64,000 bases of DNA from Athripsodes cinereus (GCA_947579605.1 OX388307.1:6115237-6179236); one strand, 5' to 3'. Positions 21,235 through 32,924 are shown, numbered from the stretch's first letter. Notes: a model not told the origin generated them from the sequence alone. Numbers and translations: made by a program.

Positions 21235-21385
21235 TTGTTTTAAACCCAAATACAACCTTATACACCTTTCACAGTAAGCTAAAAGCTTGTGTCGTAAAAG
21301 GGAAGTTTGCCGGCACCTGAGATCGAACCTCGAACCTCATGTTCATAAGGCCGAGACTATACCTCCAGGCTACCGACGAACTCCA
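21235..21385 (-). mobile_element. tRNA-derived SINE (third family)
   Basis: The order is the same as at 13070-13235: CACCTTTCACAGTAAGCTAA, GGGAAGTTTGCCGGCACCTG, B-box complement GAGATCGAACC, and CCTCCAGGCTACCGACGAAC. The two copies agree at most positions. Confidence 0.75.
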
Positions 21386-21659
21386 ATCTATTAAAAATCA
21401 TAAGATTTGAAAGAATATCCAAAAGATTGTTCGCCAAACAATTTTTGTATTTGAAGAAATTTATATTACTGTCATTTTTTCCCGTAGACTCTCCGGTAAA
21501 GAATAGGTTTACCGCACTTTTGGACCGGGGCCGGGGGTTGGTGGCCACTTGACTAGAGCAACAATTACCAACTGCTTTCATTTAACTCAATAAATATAAA
21601 TACCAGTTTAATGGCTACGTGCTTCTGCAGTTGTAATCAATATTCATAGGTATATTATT

Positions 21660-21725
21660 ATTATACCATCACGGCACATCCCACAAGTGGGGTAGCCAGC
21701 AGATCAGCTGCATGTAAGAACCATG
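21660..21725 (-). repeat. Family A 3' end, short
   Basis: TATACCATCACGGCACATCC, CACAAGTGGGGTAGCCAGCA and GATCAGCTGCATGTAAGAA match the family terminus. The remainder is absent. Confidence 0.7.
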
Positions 21726-23540
21726 ATATATTATTAAAAACTGCATAACATTATGAATCAAAATACAAGTACATAGACTACAGAGCCGGTACATAGTTAC
21801 ATAGTTTACATAGTTGAGTAACTGCGTGACGTTGGCTTGAGTTTAATGCTCTCCCATACCTACACCTAGGGTAGCGATAATGAATTTTTGTTTCACTTTT
21901 TTCTTCTTTTACACCTAGGCTAATAATTCCTTCCTGTTCCCTGTGAGGCGTAAATGATCCTCCATTCCTCAAAACACCTATCGAATGTTTCCTAGTTACA
22001 ATGCTCACCTCCTGCCAATACCCCTTCTTCCTTCTATTTCCCCCTTTAAATTAAGCTACACTTTATTTAAAGTCCAATATTTCAATAAATAATAAATAAA
22101 TATACCCTCATGGTTACCCCTATTCTAAAGTTGCCCCTAACTCGCTTAATTTTGTCTATCAAACTTAAAAATATCTAATCTAGAACAATCAAACCAGTCC
22201 TTATGGCGTTGTGCTTTTATCATTATCATCAAAATTGGATAGATCAGTATCCTTTAAACGCCCAACGGAAAGGCAAAAATCACTCAGATCTGCTAACACA
22301 GATCAATCAATAGACTTGTGATGCCGTGTAGAGGGGGTCTGGCTAACTTTGTTGACCTGCCTTCTGCGTAGCTGCATTAGTTATTTCCCTTGTTTCTATA
22401 GAGATAATGTAGCGTTACTAACTGTACAAGCAACCCGACTTAGGCTCCAGCTGTCCATTGCTGTGAAACAAAATTACTTTTGATTTGCGATCTCTGGAGA
22501 GTGTGGAGGTGTTCTAGGCAAAGTTAAAGACCCTTTTGTTTAGGAGGTGTCATGATTCTTGAATGGGCTAATCGAATAATTGGGCTAATCTTTGAGTAAT
22601 ATTCACTAATGGTTCTTGCCATGCACTATCCAGTAGGTACCCATTCAATTGTTAATTTCACCTCTACGCGAAAATTAATTATTTCAGTTTTAAGATGGTT
22701 TGGCCTGTAGTAAACGTTTTTGCATACTAATATCCAATTGCCCGTACTGCTGTGAAGCCTTTTACACTGTGCAATAATAATTACAGTAGTTAACGAGTTA
22801 TACGGGCTCTTGTAATAATGTTATCATCTCTTTCACCACCGTTCAGTTTTAATGCAAGTTGATCACTAAAACTCAACGGTGGTTGCTCAAACTGGCTATC
22901 TCTTCTATAATATACAGTACCTACTACGAAGATTTGTTTCTTTATTTATACGAGAACAAACAGACTGCTTCAACAGGCATATTAACCCTCCTTTACACGA
23001 GACTTGTCTCTATAAGGAGGATGTTTAGATTTAAGTTTTATCAAATAGTCTATGTATTGTAATGTCTGTATAATTATTGTTAAATAAAATAAATAAAAAA
23101 ATAAATAAATAAATATACATAAAATAGGTAGAAAAAACAATTAAAGCGAACCTGGAAACAATTATTCTCAAAATAATTCGGTTGTTTGTATATAGTTCAC
23201 TAAAATAACGTCATTTAATATCACGCATAAAACATGTTAACGTTGTTTTATTTCAGTTCAGGAGAAATAAGCTTAGGTATCTAAATATAATATGTACGAA
23301 CACGTCTGAAATTTCGGGTTCGGTTAATAGGAGTTTCGAGAACGATTCCCACTAATATAAGATCGTTTTTAAATCCAAGACGTGCTTGTTGAAAGTCCAA
23401 GATTGCAACAAATTTATTAATTACCATCAGCTTCACGTATAACTCGTGTATATCTTTTATTATTTCAAAAATAATTCAATAATTCAGAGTGAGTTGGAAG
23501 ATATCATGATGTAGCGGGAAACTTTACCTCTGTGCATTAA
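21726..23540. other. Unassigned DNA, somewhat less AT-rich
   Basis: 22200-22560 is locally less AT-rich and unlike the repeats elsewhere. No frame of convincing length or composition is present. A plus-strand frame at 22859-23062 is followed by an AATAAATAAA run at about 23082-23115, which may be another LINE tail. Confidence 0.4.
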
Positions 23541-23544
23541 ATTT

Positions 23545-23890
23545 ACTATACTATACCCTCACACCGTGTCCCTGGAGGGGTAGGCAGAGAGAACGGAACG
23601 CCATATAGATCTACCCTTACAAACTTCTTTCGCTTTCTCCACATTCATCCAGTTTCTCATACATGATTTCTCATTACCGATTTCCTTGATTCAACACGCG
23701 GCCGTCCTTTATAATTTGATACACGTGATCAAGCCACGTGGTTCTTGGACATCCGCGCTTCCTCACACACCATCTTTCAGATAAATACATCCTCTTTGTC
23801 ATTCTTTCATCTTCCATTCGCTCAACATTTCCAAACCAGCGTAACTTATTTACACGCATTCTATCCACAACACTCTTCTCGCATCCGCCT
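23545..23890 (-). pseudogene. LINE (RTE-like) ORF C-terminus with 3' end
   Basis: The minus strand reads MDRMRVNKLRWFGNVERMED, then ERMTKRMYLSERWCVRKRGC, then PRTTWLDHVYQIIKDGRVLN. The canonical GRPR has become GCPR and the frame breaks after GNR. The 3' end GGTATAGTATAGTAAATTTA on the minus strand resembles copies at 56230 and 53875. Confidence 0.75.
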
Positions 23891-24236
23891 TTTATTTATT
23901 ATTTTTATTTATTTTATTTGAATAAAATATACCACTGCCAGCTTGACAGTTGTGAAACCTAATTGCTGGACAGTGGACAACATATAACAATCATAAACAA
24001 ATATGAATCCAAGAATCCAAAATAACAACCATAAGAATATAAAGAACTTACAATATTCTGTAAAAACACTACACAATATTTTCAAGCACCATTTAAAAAA
24101 CCAAAAAATAAAGTTAACCAAAAAAACATCAATATATAAAAAAAACAATCACCATGTTATTTTTCAGACCGAGTACAGGGCCACTACCTAATCAGAGCCA
24201 CCCATGCTACGTCACACAACTTGTTTATTATATCTA
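23891..24236. other. LINE-tail-like AT-rich DNA
   Basis: TATTTATTATTTTTATTTAT at 23893 followed by a moderately complex block (CCACTGCCAGCTTGACAGTT) resembles a minus-strand LINE 3' tail. I could not assign a family. Opposing chance frames cover 23909-24191. Confidence 0.35.
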
Positions 24237-24238
24237 TA

Positions 24239-24479
24239 CCTGAGAGCCATTAGGACTTAAGTACATTTTTGACAAAAATGTCAAAGTTACGAAAAAAGCG
24301 AAAATAACACATAAGTCGTGAGTCTTAAGTACAGAAATGCTTAGGGTCCATACTATAGGGTCTATGTAATAAGCTGTATATACTATATACCGCTTATTAC
24401 TAGTAAAATGTTGAGATTTTTTCGATTAAAAAATTGAATTTGAAAATGGCATTTTAGTACTGACTAAATGGCTCTCAGG
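24239..24479. mobile_element. MITE, TA-flanked, 241 bp
   Basis: The ends are CCTGAGAGCCATTAGGACTT and its complement AATGGCTCTCAGG, with TA at 24237-24238 and 24480-24481. The inverted repeat extends imperfectly for about 30 bp. Inside, TAAGTACA and ACTTAAGTAC-like motifs recur. Tc1/mariner-type non-autonomous elements have this form. Confidence 0.75.
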
Positions 24480-24609
24480 TACAGATATTATCCTGATATC
24501 CTCATTCTTCACTCTATTCGGAAAGTTTTGCCAACCATTCTTCTCAGTGAACACATGCAGGGTGATATTTTTAGAATAATAATAATGACATTAAATTAAA
24601 AAAAAAAAA

Positions 24610-24715
24610 TTTTACTGGATTTGGGCACATTACGCATATATGTATAACAAAACCAATCCGTCTTCCCAATTGGTGAACCATGTTTATACAATGTAGCATT
24701 GTGCAAAATACTAGT
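24610..24715 (+). repeat. Dispersed MITE-like repeat, fragment
   Basis: TTTGGGCACATTACGC, AACAAAACCAATCCG and CCATGTTTATACAATGTAGC, ATTGTGCAAAATA match the reverse complement of 38279-38376 in the same order. The partner inverted end is not visible here. Confidence 0.6.
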
Positions 24716-24839
24716 AAATTCAGTTCTGACACATTCCCTTTGTACTTGATTTTGTATACAAAAGAAAACCATAGCTAATATAGGGAGTGGTCATTTATTT
24801 ACATAACAAACGGCTGTATCAGCTTTTACTGTATCAGCA

Positions 24840-24960
24840 GTGGATGTTGATCCTAAATAATGTAAAGTGCCCTTGAAGTGATGTTATCACAGTACGGCGC
24901 TATAAAAATAGTCATATTATTATTATTACATATAATACAATAAAAACAAAACAATCATGT
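24840..24960 (+). mobile_element. LINE 3' end (family E)
   Basis: GTGGATGTTGATCCTAAATA, GTGCCCTTGAAGTGATGTTA and CACAGTACGGCGCTATAAAA are the 3' block also found, on the other strand, at 33215 and 54360. The tail is ATTATTATTATTA. Confidence 0.65.
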
Positions 24961-25169
24961 GAAGAATAAACAATATTTAAAAAAAAAACAGATATAAACT
25001 TACTACCAATTAATTTCAAATAGGTAATACTAGTATTATATACAATGCAAATAAAAAGTAAATAAACACTAATAAAAGTGTACAAGACAGGAAAAAAAAT
25101 ATTTGAAAATGGTAGGATATATACATGTTGCAGTAAAAAACTGTCATACTGTATATATGTATGTATGTT

Positions 25170-25400
25170 AAGATGATTTATTCAGCGCCGTTTAATGGAG
25201 CATCCATCTCATGGGCAAGTCTTGCTAATTTCGAAAGTACTACGTTTAAGACATTTAACACCCTTGATTCAGCGATGAGTAATGTCATCAATCGTGAATG
25301 TCTTAACTTCTATTGGCACAGAAAAGACATCTTGCGTATTTGTTACATGCAGTCAGTCCTGGCTACCCCTTTTGTGGAAAATACCGTGACAGCATAAACA
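25170..25400 (+). repeat. LINE fragment followed by family A 3' half
   Basis: 25175-25215 carries the GCGCCGTTTAATGGAGCATC block of the CR1-like LINE 3' end. From 25260, TTGATTCAGCGATGAG..., TTCTATTGGCACAGAAAAGA and CCTGGCTACCCCTTTTGTGG are family A on the plus strand. The open frame across them joins two unrelated repeats. Confidence 0.6.
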
Positions 25401-26365
25401 AATGAATTTATGGACAAGGTGCCACATAATTATGATTCTTTCGAAATCAGCAACACATACATGTATGTAATCAATTTCAATAAAACACAAGTCGCATTCG
25501 GATTTTTTATGTACCTTAACCACAAAAACTTTGTCATCGTAAAAATAACGCATGAGTCAATTTTGGTTAATTATATATTCACCAAGGATTACGACGCGTT
25601 TCATTCATCTTTGAAGTCACGCCTCACGAAAGTCAATGTGGTTTTGATGGTGTAATAATATAGAGACGCTGGCCGAATATCTAATTAATGAGTCTTTAAT
25701 AAATCCCCTTTTTAATCAATAATTTATATATCTGTGTTTTGTTGATTGTTTCTATTTTATTTCACTTATATTAACTAACTTTTATCAAGTTTTATTGAAT
25801 AATTTATTTATATTATGTATATATGTCATATTGTTTTTGGATTATGTATCTATTGTTATTTTTGTCGTGGTTACTCCTGTCTTGCAGTGATATGTTATAC
25901 CTAGATTTGCATGAATCTCAAACATGTACCATCAATAAAATCTCCTTGCGGTCCTTGATGCCGCAAATTCAGTTTGAAAAAAAGCGACACACATATAAAT
26001 TGTTTGTAGATAACAAGAGATAGACAATATGAGAATGGGGATTATAACAGACGACAAAGGCCGGTAGATAGAGATGAATATATTATACAAAAGAAAAGAG
26101 ATGAATATAATTATATTACTCAGGTATTGTACCTCGACGGGTGGGTACACATTTTTAGAGAATATTTGTATGACATTGCGAATCTAGTTGTAACATATCA
26201 CTGCTGTCTTGTTGAATTTGCTTTTATGTACTTTTTATGTCTATCATAATTATATTTGTGTACCTACATGTAAAAAGCTGAAGCCGTATATTTAAATAAA
26301 ATAAAAACGAATCTATAGGTATGATGGCATTGTATTTGTGTTTGTACCAAATAGATAAACACAAA
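25401..26365. other. Unassigned AT-rich DNA with a short LINE tail
   Basis: ATGTAAAAAGCTGAAGCCGT at 26268 followed by AAATAAAATAAAAAC is the 3' end of family D LINEs (compare 30667). The rest is unassigned. Chance frames at 25353-26150 have no recognisable domain. Confidence 0.4.
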
Positions 26366-26590
26366 GTCGACCGGTGTGGCGTGGAGGTAACGCTCTTGGC
26401 TTTTGAGACACTAGCTCCCGGATTCGATTCCCGGTCAGGGTTAAATGAAGAGTGATCTTTTTCAAATCATTCTGGATCTGGGTCTTACATATGTTTAGCG
26501 CATTGTATGTATGTATATCGTTGTGTTAGTACCTACCCATAATACATGATACATCTTAGTTTGAAACTAACTCGATTTTAAGGTCTTCTT
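26366..26590 (+). mobile_element. tRNA-derived SINE, full length
   Basis: The head has an A-box-like TGGCGTGGAGGTAACGC and a B box GGATTCGATTCCC, 40-50 bp apart, as needed for RNA polymerase III. The body ends TAGTACCTACCCATAATACA, then AGTTTGAAACTAACTCGATT. The same layout occurs at 32566-32770, and the 3' half recurs at 292-409 and 32925-33050. No long A-tail is seen. Confidence 0.8.
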
Positions 26591-27159
26591 TCTGCAAAAC
26601 ACGCTCCTGATATTAACCTACTAGACATTCGAATAACTTTAGGTACCTGTATTTTGCCGTTGGTTACTAAGGGCATCATAACTGTCAACATTATAAGCGA
26701 TATTTACAATATTCAACTTGACCCAGTATGTACATATTCTAATTGGGTATGGGTTAAATTAATATTGATTATTTTTAATGACGAAATACAGTACTGTAAG
26801 TACATACATAAAAGACTCGCTTAATAATGGGGAACATGCATTTGTGAGGAATATGAATAAATGTTATCAATTCATATTAATAAATATATGCTGATCACGA
26901 ATATCCTAATGAGAAACGATAAAATAAAACTTTTCATTCATTATTGTCATTTTGAAAATCCATATTTTCTGTTATTTGATTAGCTCGTCGTGACGTCGCT
27001 AGGTGCTATATTGTATTGGCACACAATCACACATTTCACTTGTACTGTTTTTCTGCCGTTAAACTATATTTCTAGACTAGTCGCAGAGTGCGCGAGAATC
27101 ATACTTGACTCGACCACTACAAGACCTCTGCGCTCTTCGGAACTGGCCGTGAATAGACT

Positions 27160-27400
27160 TACTGAGCCCAATAGAGCCGGTAAGTCTTAACTTCTATTAG
27201 AGGGCCTTTGGTGTTGTTGGACCGGTTATGTGGAATCGCCTAACGGTGCTACTGAGGGATAGTCAGAGAGTCACTAGCTTCAGAAGCAAATTAAGAACTG
27301 AACTCTTCACTGGCGCCCTTGAGACGGTCTAGGGACTGTTAAACGGCGTCAAAAATGAAATAAAATCATCATCATCATACGCTTTTTGCATTTCAATTTA
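27160..27400 (+). pseudogene. CR1/Jockey-like LINE C-terminus and 3' end
   Basis: The plus-strand frame GVVGPVMWNRLTVLLRDSQR continues VTSFRSKLRTELFTGALETV and stops at 27330-27332. A W..L...LR...S..SFR..L pattern ends the ORF2 of many CR1/Jockey LINEs. The 3' block GTTAAACGGCGTCAAAAATG precedes an ATCATCATCATCAT tail. The upstream frame to 26990 may be an older part of the same copy. Confidence 0.7.
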
Positions 27401-27587
27401 TATATTAGTTATTAATATGCTGAAGCTTAGATACTAAAGTTATGTTTTTTGCATCATCATTTCTATCGTTAAGTTTTACCTTGCAAGTAAATAAAAACCG
27501 TGTAATTATCATTCTGTGTTTTCTTCTTCAACTTATCATAGCAATAAGACATTGGCTGTCGCGGGCCGGATTGATGACACTAGTCTA

Positions 27588-28360
27588 ACACCCGAATTCA
27601 TAGTGGTTACTTGAGTATTCCCTGATACTTGAGTGCTCGCCAAGGAGCGGTTTTCATTTCATAGTCATATAAAATTTACCCAAATACCTGTGAACCCCAA
27701 GTCGTCGACGGACACGACTTGAGCGTTACTTAGAAATGTCAAACGCTGTTTGATGTATTTTATTTTGCCGTTTTCTAGTAATTTGCCTTTAATAAGGTAT
27801 ATAGTATGCAAAGAAACTATTTATAAATAAAATTATTTGCTAAATAAGTAATGAATACCTACTTATATTATTTATAAATTTTTATACATAACATGATCGT
27901 CATGTCAGATAACAATGCAAATGTTTCATTTTGTCCAGATCGTTGTCGTTTGTGATTTTTGAGGTTATGTTAAATGGCAGGCGTAGTGATGTATACCTAC
28001 TTCTTTTTCTATTATATAACAATAGCGCTACGTTGTACATTTAACGATCATTTTATGTTTAAATATACTTACTATAAAATGTTACAAAACAATATTTAAA
28101 AAGTATTAATCTAAGAATTACAGAAAAAAATAGAGTTTAACCGTGTTTTTTTATGTTTTAAAAACATAATTACAAATACATTTTGTTTAGTGGCAATACT
28201 TTTCGCCACAATAATATTTTCCCCACAACTCGAGCGTTAACTTAGCGAAGTAAAGAAGCAGTGTTTGTCTATAGAATGCATTCACTACTTGAGTGTCTCC
28301 TTTTACTTGAGTGCTCCTCTGCCAAGTATTACTCAAGTAAACGGTTATGAATTCGGGTGT
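27588..28360. mobile_element. MITE, TA-flanked, 773 bp
   Basis: ACACCCGAATTCATA at the left and TATGAATTCGGGTGT at the right are perfect 15-bp terminal repeats. TA borders each (27586-27587, 28361-28362). ACTTGAGT occurs repeatedly near both ends (27611, 27629, 28284, 28302, and as a complement near 28331), which looks like subterminal binding sites. The flanks GCGGGCCGG and GCGGGCCGTAGTTTGGAGAT suggest insertion into an older hAT-like element. No transposase frame. Confidence 0.85.
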
Positions 28361-28737
28361 TAACTCTCGCGGGCCGTAGTTTGGAGATGATCTAGGTAAT
28401 GCTTTTAATTATTTTTCAAACATGATTATTTTCGGGTATCGCGTATTAAGACAAATTATAAATTTGCAGCAAAAGGATAAATAGTGTGGTATTCGCACAA
28501 GACATTATGGTCTAAAATGTTGTATGGGAAATCCCGTCATATATATGATGTCCAATCTTTGAATACGATCTTGTTTGGATTATACCTATAGTATTCGGCG
28601 TTCCAATCTACATACTAATGTATGATGTAAATGTTCAAAATAATTGTTTTACGATAAAATAAGTTACAATATACCGACACCGCTGCGTGCGTGGGTTGCT
28701 TAATTCAAAACAAACAAAAAACTTCCTTGTCAGATAT

Positions 28738-28920
28738 ATTTGAGGTGCTTAAAACCATAGTAGATCAAGTCAATGAAACTTATTTATTTATTTATTCATT
28801 CTTTACTTTACATTGATAACAAACAATTAGATACAAAGTAGGTATATACATTCACATTAGATACAATCAATATACAGAGGGCGAGTTAATCGCAAAGGCG
28901 CGATCTCTTCCTACCAACTT
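28738..28920 (-). mobile_element. LINE 3' end (family B) next to a 46-bp dispersed block
   Basis: 28738-28785 (TTTGAGGTGCTTAAAACCAT ... CAATGAAACTTA) is the reverse complement of part of the 131-bp repeat at 58.7 and 59.1 kb. From 28785, TTTATTTATTCATTCTTTAC to GCGCGATCTCTTCCTACCAA is family B. Confidence 0.7.
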
Positions 28921-29169
28921 AAAATATTTGTATACGTCAACAGATTGTACTCAATTTTTTTTTAAGTTATTGAATGCAATTTTTTCAAAGTAATTGTATA
29001 GTTTTGTATAATGATATGATAAAAATAATATAGTAAAACACTTAAATTTATACAATGTTGTTTTTTTTTTCAATATTTTCCTTTTTATATTTCTTATATT
29101 TTACAAATCCCTGAAAGGCACGTCTTTCGCTGGTTAGTTCATTGTAATATTTAACACCCAAATATGAGT
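28921..29169. other. AT-rich DNA, nothing identified
   Basis: This contains a T run near 29060 and no visible gene. Confidence 0.4.
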
Positions 29170-29535
29170 ATCATAGCACTTCCCACAAGTAATGCAGCCT
29201 GCTAACTCCATATAATGCAGCCTGCTAACTCCATATAATGCACATATGCAAATTGTTCCCTCTGTGCCTTAAAATAGTTGAGGCATTCAGGATGGATAGC
29301 ATATCTCAGCGATGAACTGAAGATGTTTTATGTCTTATTTGTGATGTTTTGTACACACCTGCCTTTTACAGTCTCGATAATTACTCTTGATTCGATCTTT
29401 TGCCAACTGCAATAACCAATGCAGGTTTCAGTAGTCCCCTATACAGATTAACATAATTTTATAAGTGTGTATTGAAAGATGTAAATCTAAATTACTCGCA
29501 AACGAGTGGATACTTTTGTGAAGAATAGAATAGAA
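29170..29535. repeat. Family A copy (diverged) and AATAG-tailed LINE end
   Basis: 29170-29370 is a diverged minus-strand family A copy with a 23-bp tandem duplication (TAATGCAGCCTGCTAACTCC ATA) at about 29199-29245. 29490-29535 is the ACTCGCAAACGAGTGGAT end with AATAG tail. Confidence 0.6.
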
Positions 29536-29941
29536 AGATGTAGATATCCCCCTCCCAATCCCCTTTTAAAGTGGCAATTACGTAAAATTTGTGAGAGAAA
29601 AAAGTTAAGAAAGTAATAAAACAACGAGTTAAAATAAATATAGTGAAAATATAACAGTGTTTTGATTATTTATAAATTATTAAATATGAATTTTCACAGT
29701 GTGAACACAGACACCCTTCAACAATTAATAAAACAATAATAGAAAAATATATATTAAAAAATGTGTAGTGTTTAGGATGGTTTTTTTCAATATATTTTTA
29801 AAAAAATTTAGTTTGGTAATTACTTACATTTAGGAAGTGTGAATGTATTTGTTTGAATGGAAAGTATTGTGTGTGTGCGCGACTATAATTATTTTGTATG
29901 TTATTGCTGAAGTAGCACTGTTTGGATGATAGACTGTTGGA

Positions 29942-30715
29942 ATGTTTTTATCGCTTACATTTTTATATTTATGTCTTTCATCTGTTGCGTACCATGTCTT
30001 TCATCTTTCATCTGTTGCGTCTAATACTCGAAACAACTATGTTTATTATTCACCACTTATTAGAATTCACAGACTGGGGAACCTGGTAGGAGAACACACT
30101 GATGTTTTTGCTGACAGCTTCCCGAAATTTAAAACTGACATTGTAAATTATTTAAAATCACATAACTGACATAGGGCAATCGAGGTTTGCGATCTGACTT
30201 TCTACGTACTGTACTTTTGTAACGATATATTTTTTTTATTATATTGACTAACATTATTATTATTCTTATCAGCTTTTTGACTATTTTATTTGATTGACCA
30301 TTTTTGATTGTTGAATTTTATTTAATACTTTTAAATGTTAAATTCTAGTCTATTATTTGTGATTAATAATCCTAATCATTTACCTATTTAGTAATTTGAA
30401 TATAATCCATCTAAGTGTATTTTTTGTTTGTTTTTAGTAAGTTTTTATTGATTTTTACATTTTATTGCTGATGTAAAATTTTTGATATTTGAATTTATTT
30501 TAGTGTCTTAACTGTTTAATGGTTCATAATATACAATTGTGTATTAATTTATTGACTCTATTTGATAATTCTTGACTCTTTTTATATTTCTAAACTCAAT
30601 GACGTGTATATGTGTGAACTTGTATTGTTTATATTTTTCTTTTTGTAGTCTGTCTTGTATTTGAACATGTAAAAGGCTTGCGCCGTATGTGAATAAATAA
30701 ATAAATAAATAAAAA
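29942..30715 (+). mobile_element. LINE C-terminus and 3' UTR (family D)
   Basis: The frame carries RNNYVYYSPLIRIHRLGNLV, then DSFPKFKTDIVNYLKSHN and a stop at 30169. The FYSPL..RL.N ... FP.FK pattern is a common C-terminus of insect Jockey/CR1-like ORF2. A 500-bp AT-rich 3' UTR ends ACATGTAAAAGGCTTGCGCC then GTGAATAAATAAATAAATAA. This gives the reference 3' end for family D fragments at 26268, 34505 and 35657, and in reverse at 31475, 43210 and 45470. The 5' end is truncated. Confidence 0.7.
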
Positions 30716-30892
30716 AAATATTGAACTAAATAAATAAATAATTAAATACCATTGGGCTCTCTCTAAAAATGTACAAAAGACAGATGAAAAACAAACTAAT
30801 AATAATATTTACCATTGACTGTTTCGCAGGACATGCACTGTCTTTGAGAGTTTTCAAAAATAAACTATTTGAAATTGAATCTATCTTATATT

Positions 30893-31125
30893 GAATAACC
30901 TTGCGGAATCTCCGGTAAAGAATTGGTCATCCACTTTTTTCTCTTATCTTTTGTGTGTCCTGTTAAAGGCACGTACGTTCAAAAATCTCACGTATAAGAC
31001 AATTAATATCTACAATTCAACGATGAGGCAGCCAACCATCTTAAATATCTTTTTTTTATTAGCACAGAGAGGAAAATCTGCATGTTTATTACTTGCACTT
31101 AATCGCTGACTACTCCCTACTAAAA
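30893..31125 (+). repeat. Family A, diverged
   Basis: GGAATCTCCGGTAAAGAATT, TGTGTCCTGTTAAAGGCA, ACAATTCAACGATGAGG, CCAACCATCTTAAAT and GCACAGAGAGGAAAATCTGC follow in family order. Confidence 0.7.
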
Positions 31126-31154
31126 TAAATAAATATAATAAAAAATAGACTAAA

Positions 31155-31425
31155 AATATCCCGTGGAGCACCCGGTAAAGAATTGGTCTCCCACTCTTCT
31201 CTGTAAGTTTTCGAGTGTCCTGTAAAAGGCAGGTGTTCGAAAAAATTAAGACATTGTACATCTTAAATTCAGCGATGAGGTTTGCCACCCATCTTGAATG
31301 TCTTGATTTTATATTGGCACGAAGAGGACAACTTGCATGTTTCTTACATGCAGCTGGTCTGCTGGCTACCCCACTTGTGGGATATGCCGTGATGGTATAG
31401 TAGTAGTAGTAGTAGTAGTAAAAAT
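31155..31425 (+). repeat. Family A, best full-length copy
   Basis: This copy defines the family. The 5' end is CCCGTGGAGCACCCGGTAAA. The middle has TTTCGAGTGTCCTGTAAAAG and AATTCAGCGATGAGGTTTGC. The 3' end is GCTGGCTACCCCACTTGTGG, GATATGCCGTGATGGTATAG, then a (TAG)n tail at 31398-31420. About 265 bp plus tail. The consistent 3' microsatellite and truncated members fit a LINE 3' end or a SINE. No tRNA-like head is visible. The open frame through it (HAAGLLATPLVGYAVMV) recurs in several copies but is probably incidental. Confidence 0.85.
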
Positions 31426-31449
31426 AGACTACTTGTCAGGACGTGTTTT

Positions 31450-31700
31450 TTATTTATTTATTTATTTATTTATTTATTAAATAAACGGTTCATGCCTTTA
31501 ACAAACATAAAATATAATAAAAACATAACAAAAAAATACACATTTCACATTAAATCAAAATAGGCTAATAATAAACAAACTATGTAAAAAACAATTTAAA
31601 TATAAAACAAGACAATACATATTGCCATTTTAAAAAAAGTATGCACTTAATAATAAAAGTAGGTAATAGTCAATATAAGTATCTGATAATAAAAAAGTAA
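31450..31700 (-). mobile_element. LINE 3' end (family D)
   Basis: TTTATTTATTTATTTATTTA repeats at 31450 are the minus-strand tail. AAATAAACGGTTCATGCCTT and TAACAAACATAAAATATAAT follow. No coding part is seen. Confidence 0.6.
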
Positions 31701-32565
31701 TAATAATGATTAATATTACAGTTGTTTTTACTATCGCCGATTCTATTCTAGACCATACGTAATACTGTAATGTAATGTTGTATCTTATGAACTTGACCTT
31801 TGTCCAAATATTAATATGTTAATGTGACAAAAAAACACAAATATACTCGTGATTTAAAAATGGTTCATTGTAACTAGTCTCTGTACTAATACAGCGTGAC
31901 GATGGTCCTGGCTGGGTCATGTTTTGAGAATGTTCAATGGTTTCTATAAGCACTTTATTTGTTGATAACTAGAATTTTCAATATACGTACATAAGAACCA
32001 TACATCAAAAATCTCTTTCGTTTTGTTCTTGTTGTTTTCACCTCAGATATACCTCACTTCTTACTTCCTCTCTCCAGGACCTTCCGTCCTAGTAGAGAAC
32101 ACAGTTTCAGGGTTCGATTGCCAGCTTGAGAATCCTTGTAATTAATAATAACTATCCTATTAGTGAGCACACATGTAATTCCTGAGTAATTAGCTCTACC
32201 CACTCAATAGATTGCCAGCTCATGAGATCAAATATTCTGATACATTATTGGCTACTCAAATTCCCTTTCATTATGCCAAGATCAGGTGATGTATCTCACC
32301 AAAGACATCTTAATCCTTATCAAAGACATCGTTGGCCAAATAGAATATTGCTCGTTCGTCTACAAGGGTTTTGATGTTCTTTGCATTTCTTTTTAAACTA
32401 AATACTATACATGAACAAACCATTCAGTTATAATGTACATATTCCACCCACCCAATATTTTTTTTTCAGTGGTACATAAACGACAACTTTTACCATACAT
32501 TTAGTCTACTAACATTCCAACCTATGGTAGAAGCTATCATGAATTAATATGCGACGAAATTGACT
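31701..32565. other. Unassigned DNA
   Basis: 31860-31935 contains GACGATGGTCCTGGCTGGGT CATGTTTTGAGAATG, which is close to the RTE sequence at 6275 and 6260 in reverse complement, so a small plus-strand RTE piece is likely. Nothing else is assigned. Confidence 0.4.
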
Positions 32566-32770
32566 ACCGGTTTTGGCGCAGAGATAACGCTGTTTCTTGT
32601 CAGTCACAAATTCTCGAGTTCGATTCTCGGGTTAGGCAAAATGGAAAATACCCTTTCTTAAATTGTCCCAGGTGTAGGTTTGTATGTTTATAAGTTTTGT
32701 ACTTTCAAATTTTCATTCATATTTTATTTTGGGACTAGTTCAATCTGTGTGAAATATACATGCATGTTCT
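32566..32770 (+). mobile_element. tRNA-derived SINE, full length
   Basis: CCGGTTTTGGCGCAGAGATA carries the A-box-like part and CGAGTTCGATTCTCGGG the B box. The body GTCCCAGGTGTAGGTTTGTA ends in GGGACTAGTTCAATCTGTGT. Same family as 26366-26590. Confidence 0.8.
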
Positions 32771-32924
32771 TATGTTAAACGTTTAAAGAACCTGTACACA
32801 CTCGAATATTTCGTGTCTCGAGGACTCTTATCAGCATTTGCAGAACCCCTTTCTTTTCCTCACGAACGACCCCAAGGACAGACCGACGTAAGCCGCTTCG
32901 TAAGAATATTGAACTAACAGTAAA

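Noticed and set aside
24003..24191. Lys/Asn-rich 62-aa frame
   Set aside because: Low-complexity AT-rich composition with an overlapping antisense frame of similar length and no domain.
31215..31400. 61-aa frame in family A as a conserved small protein
   Set aside because: Similar peptides recur among copies, but copies carry stops and indels and the block behaves as a LINE/SINE 3' end with a TAG tail.
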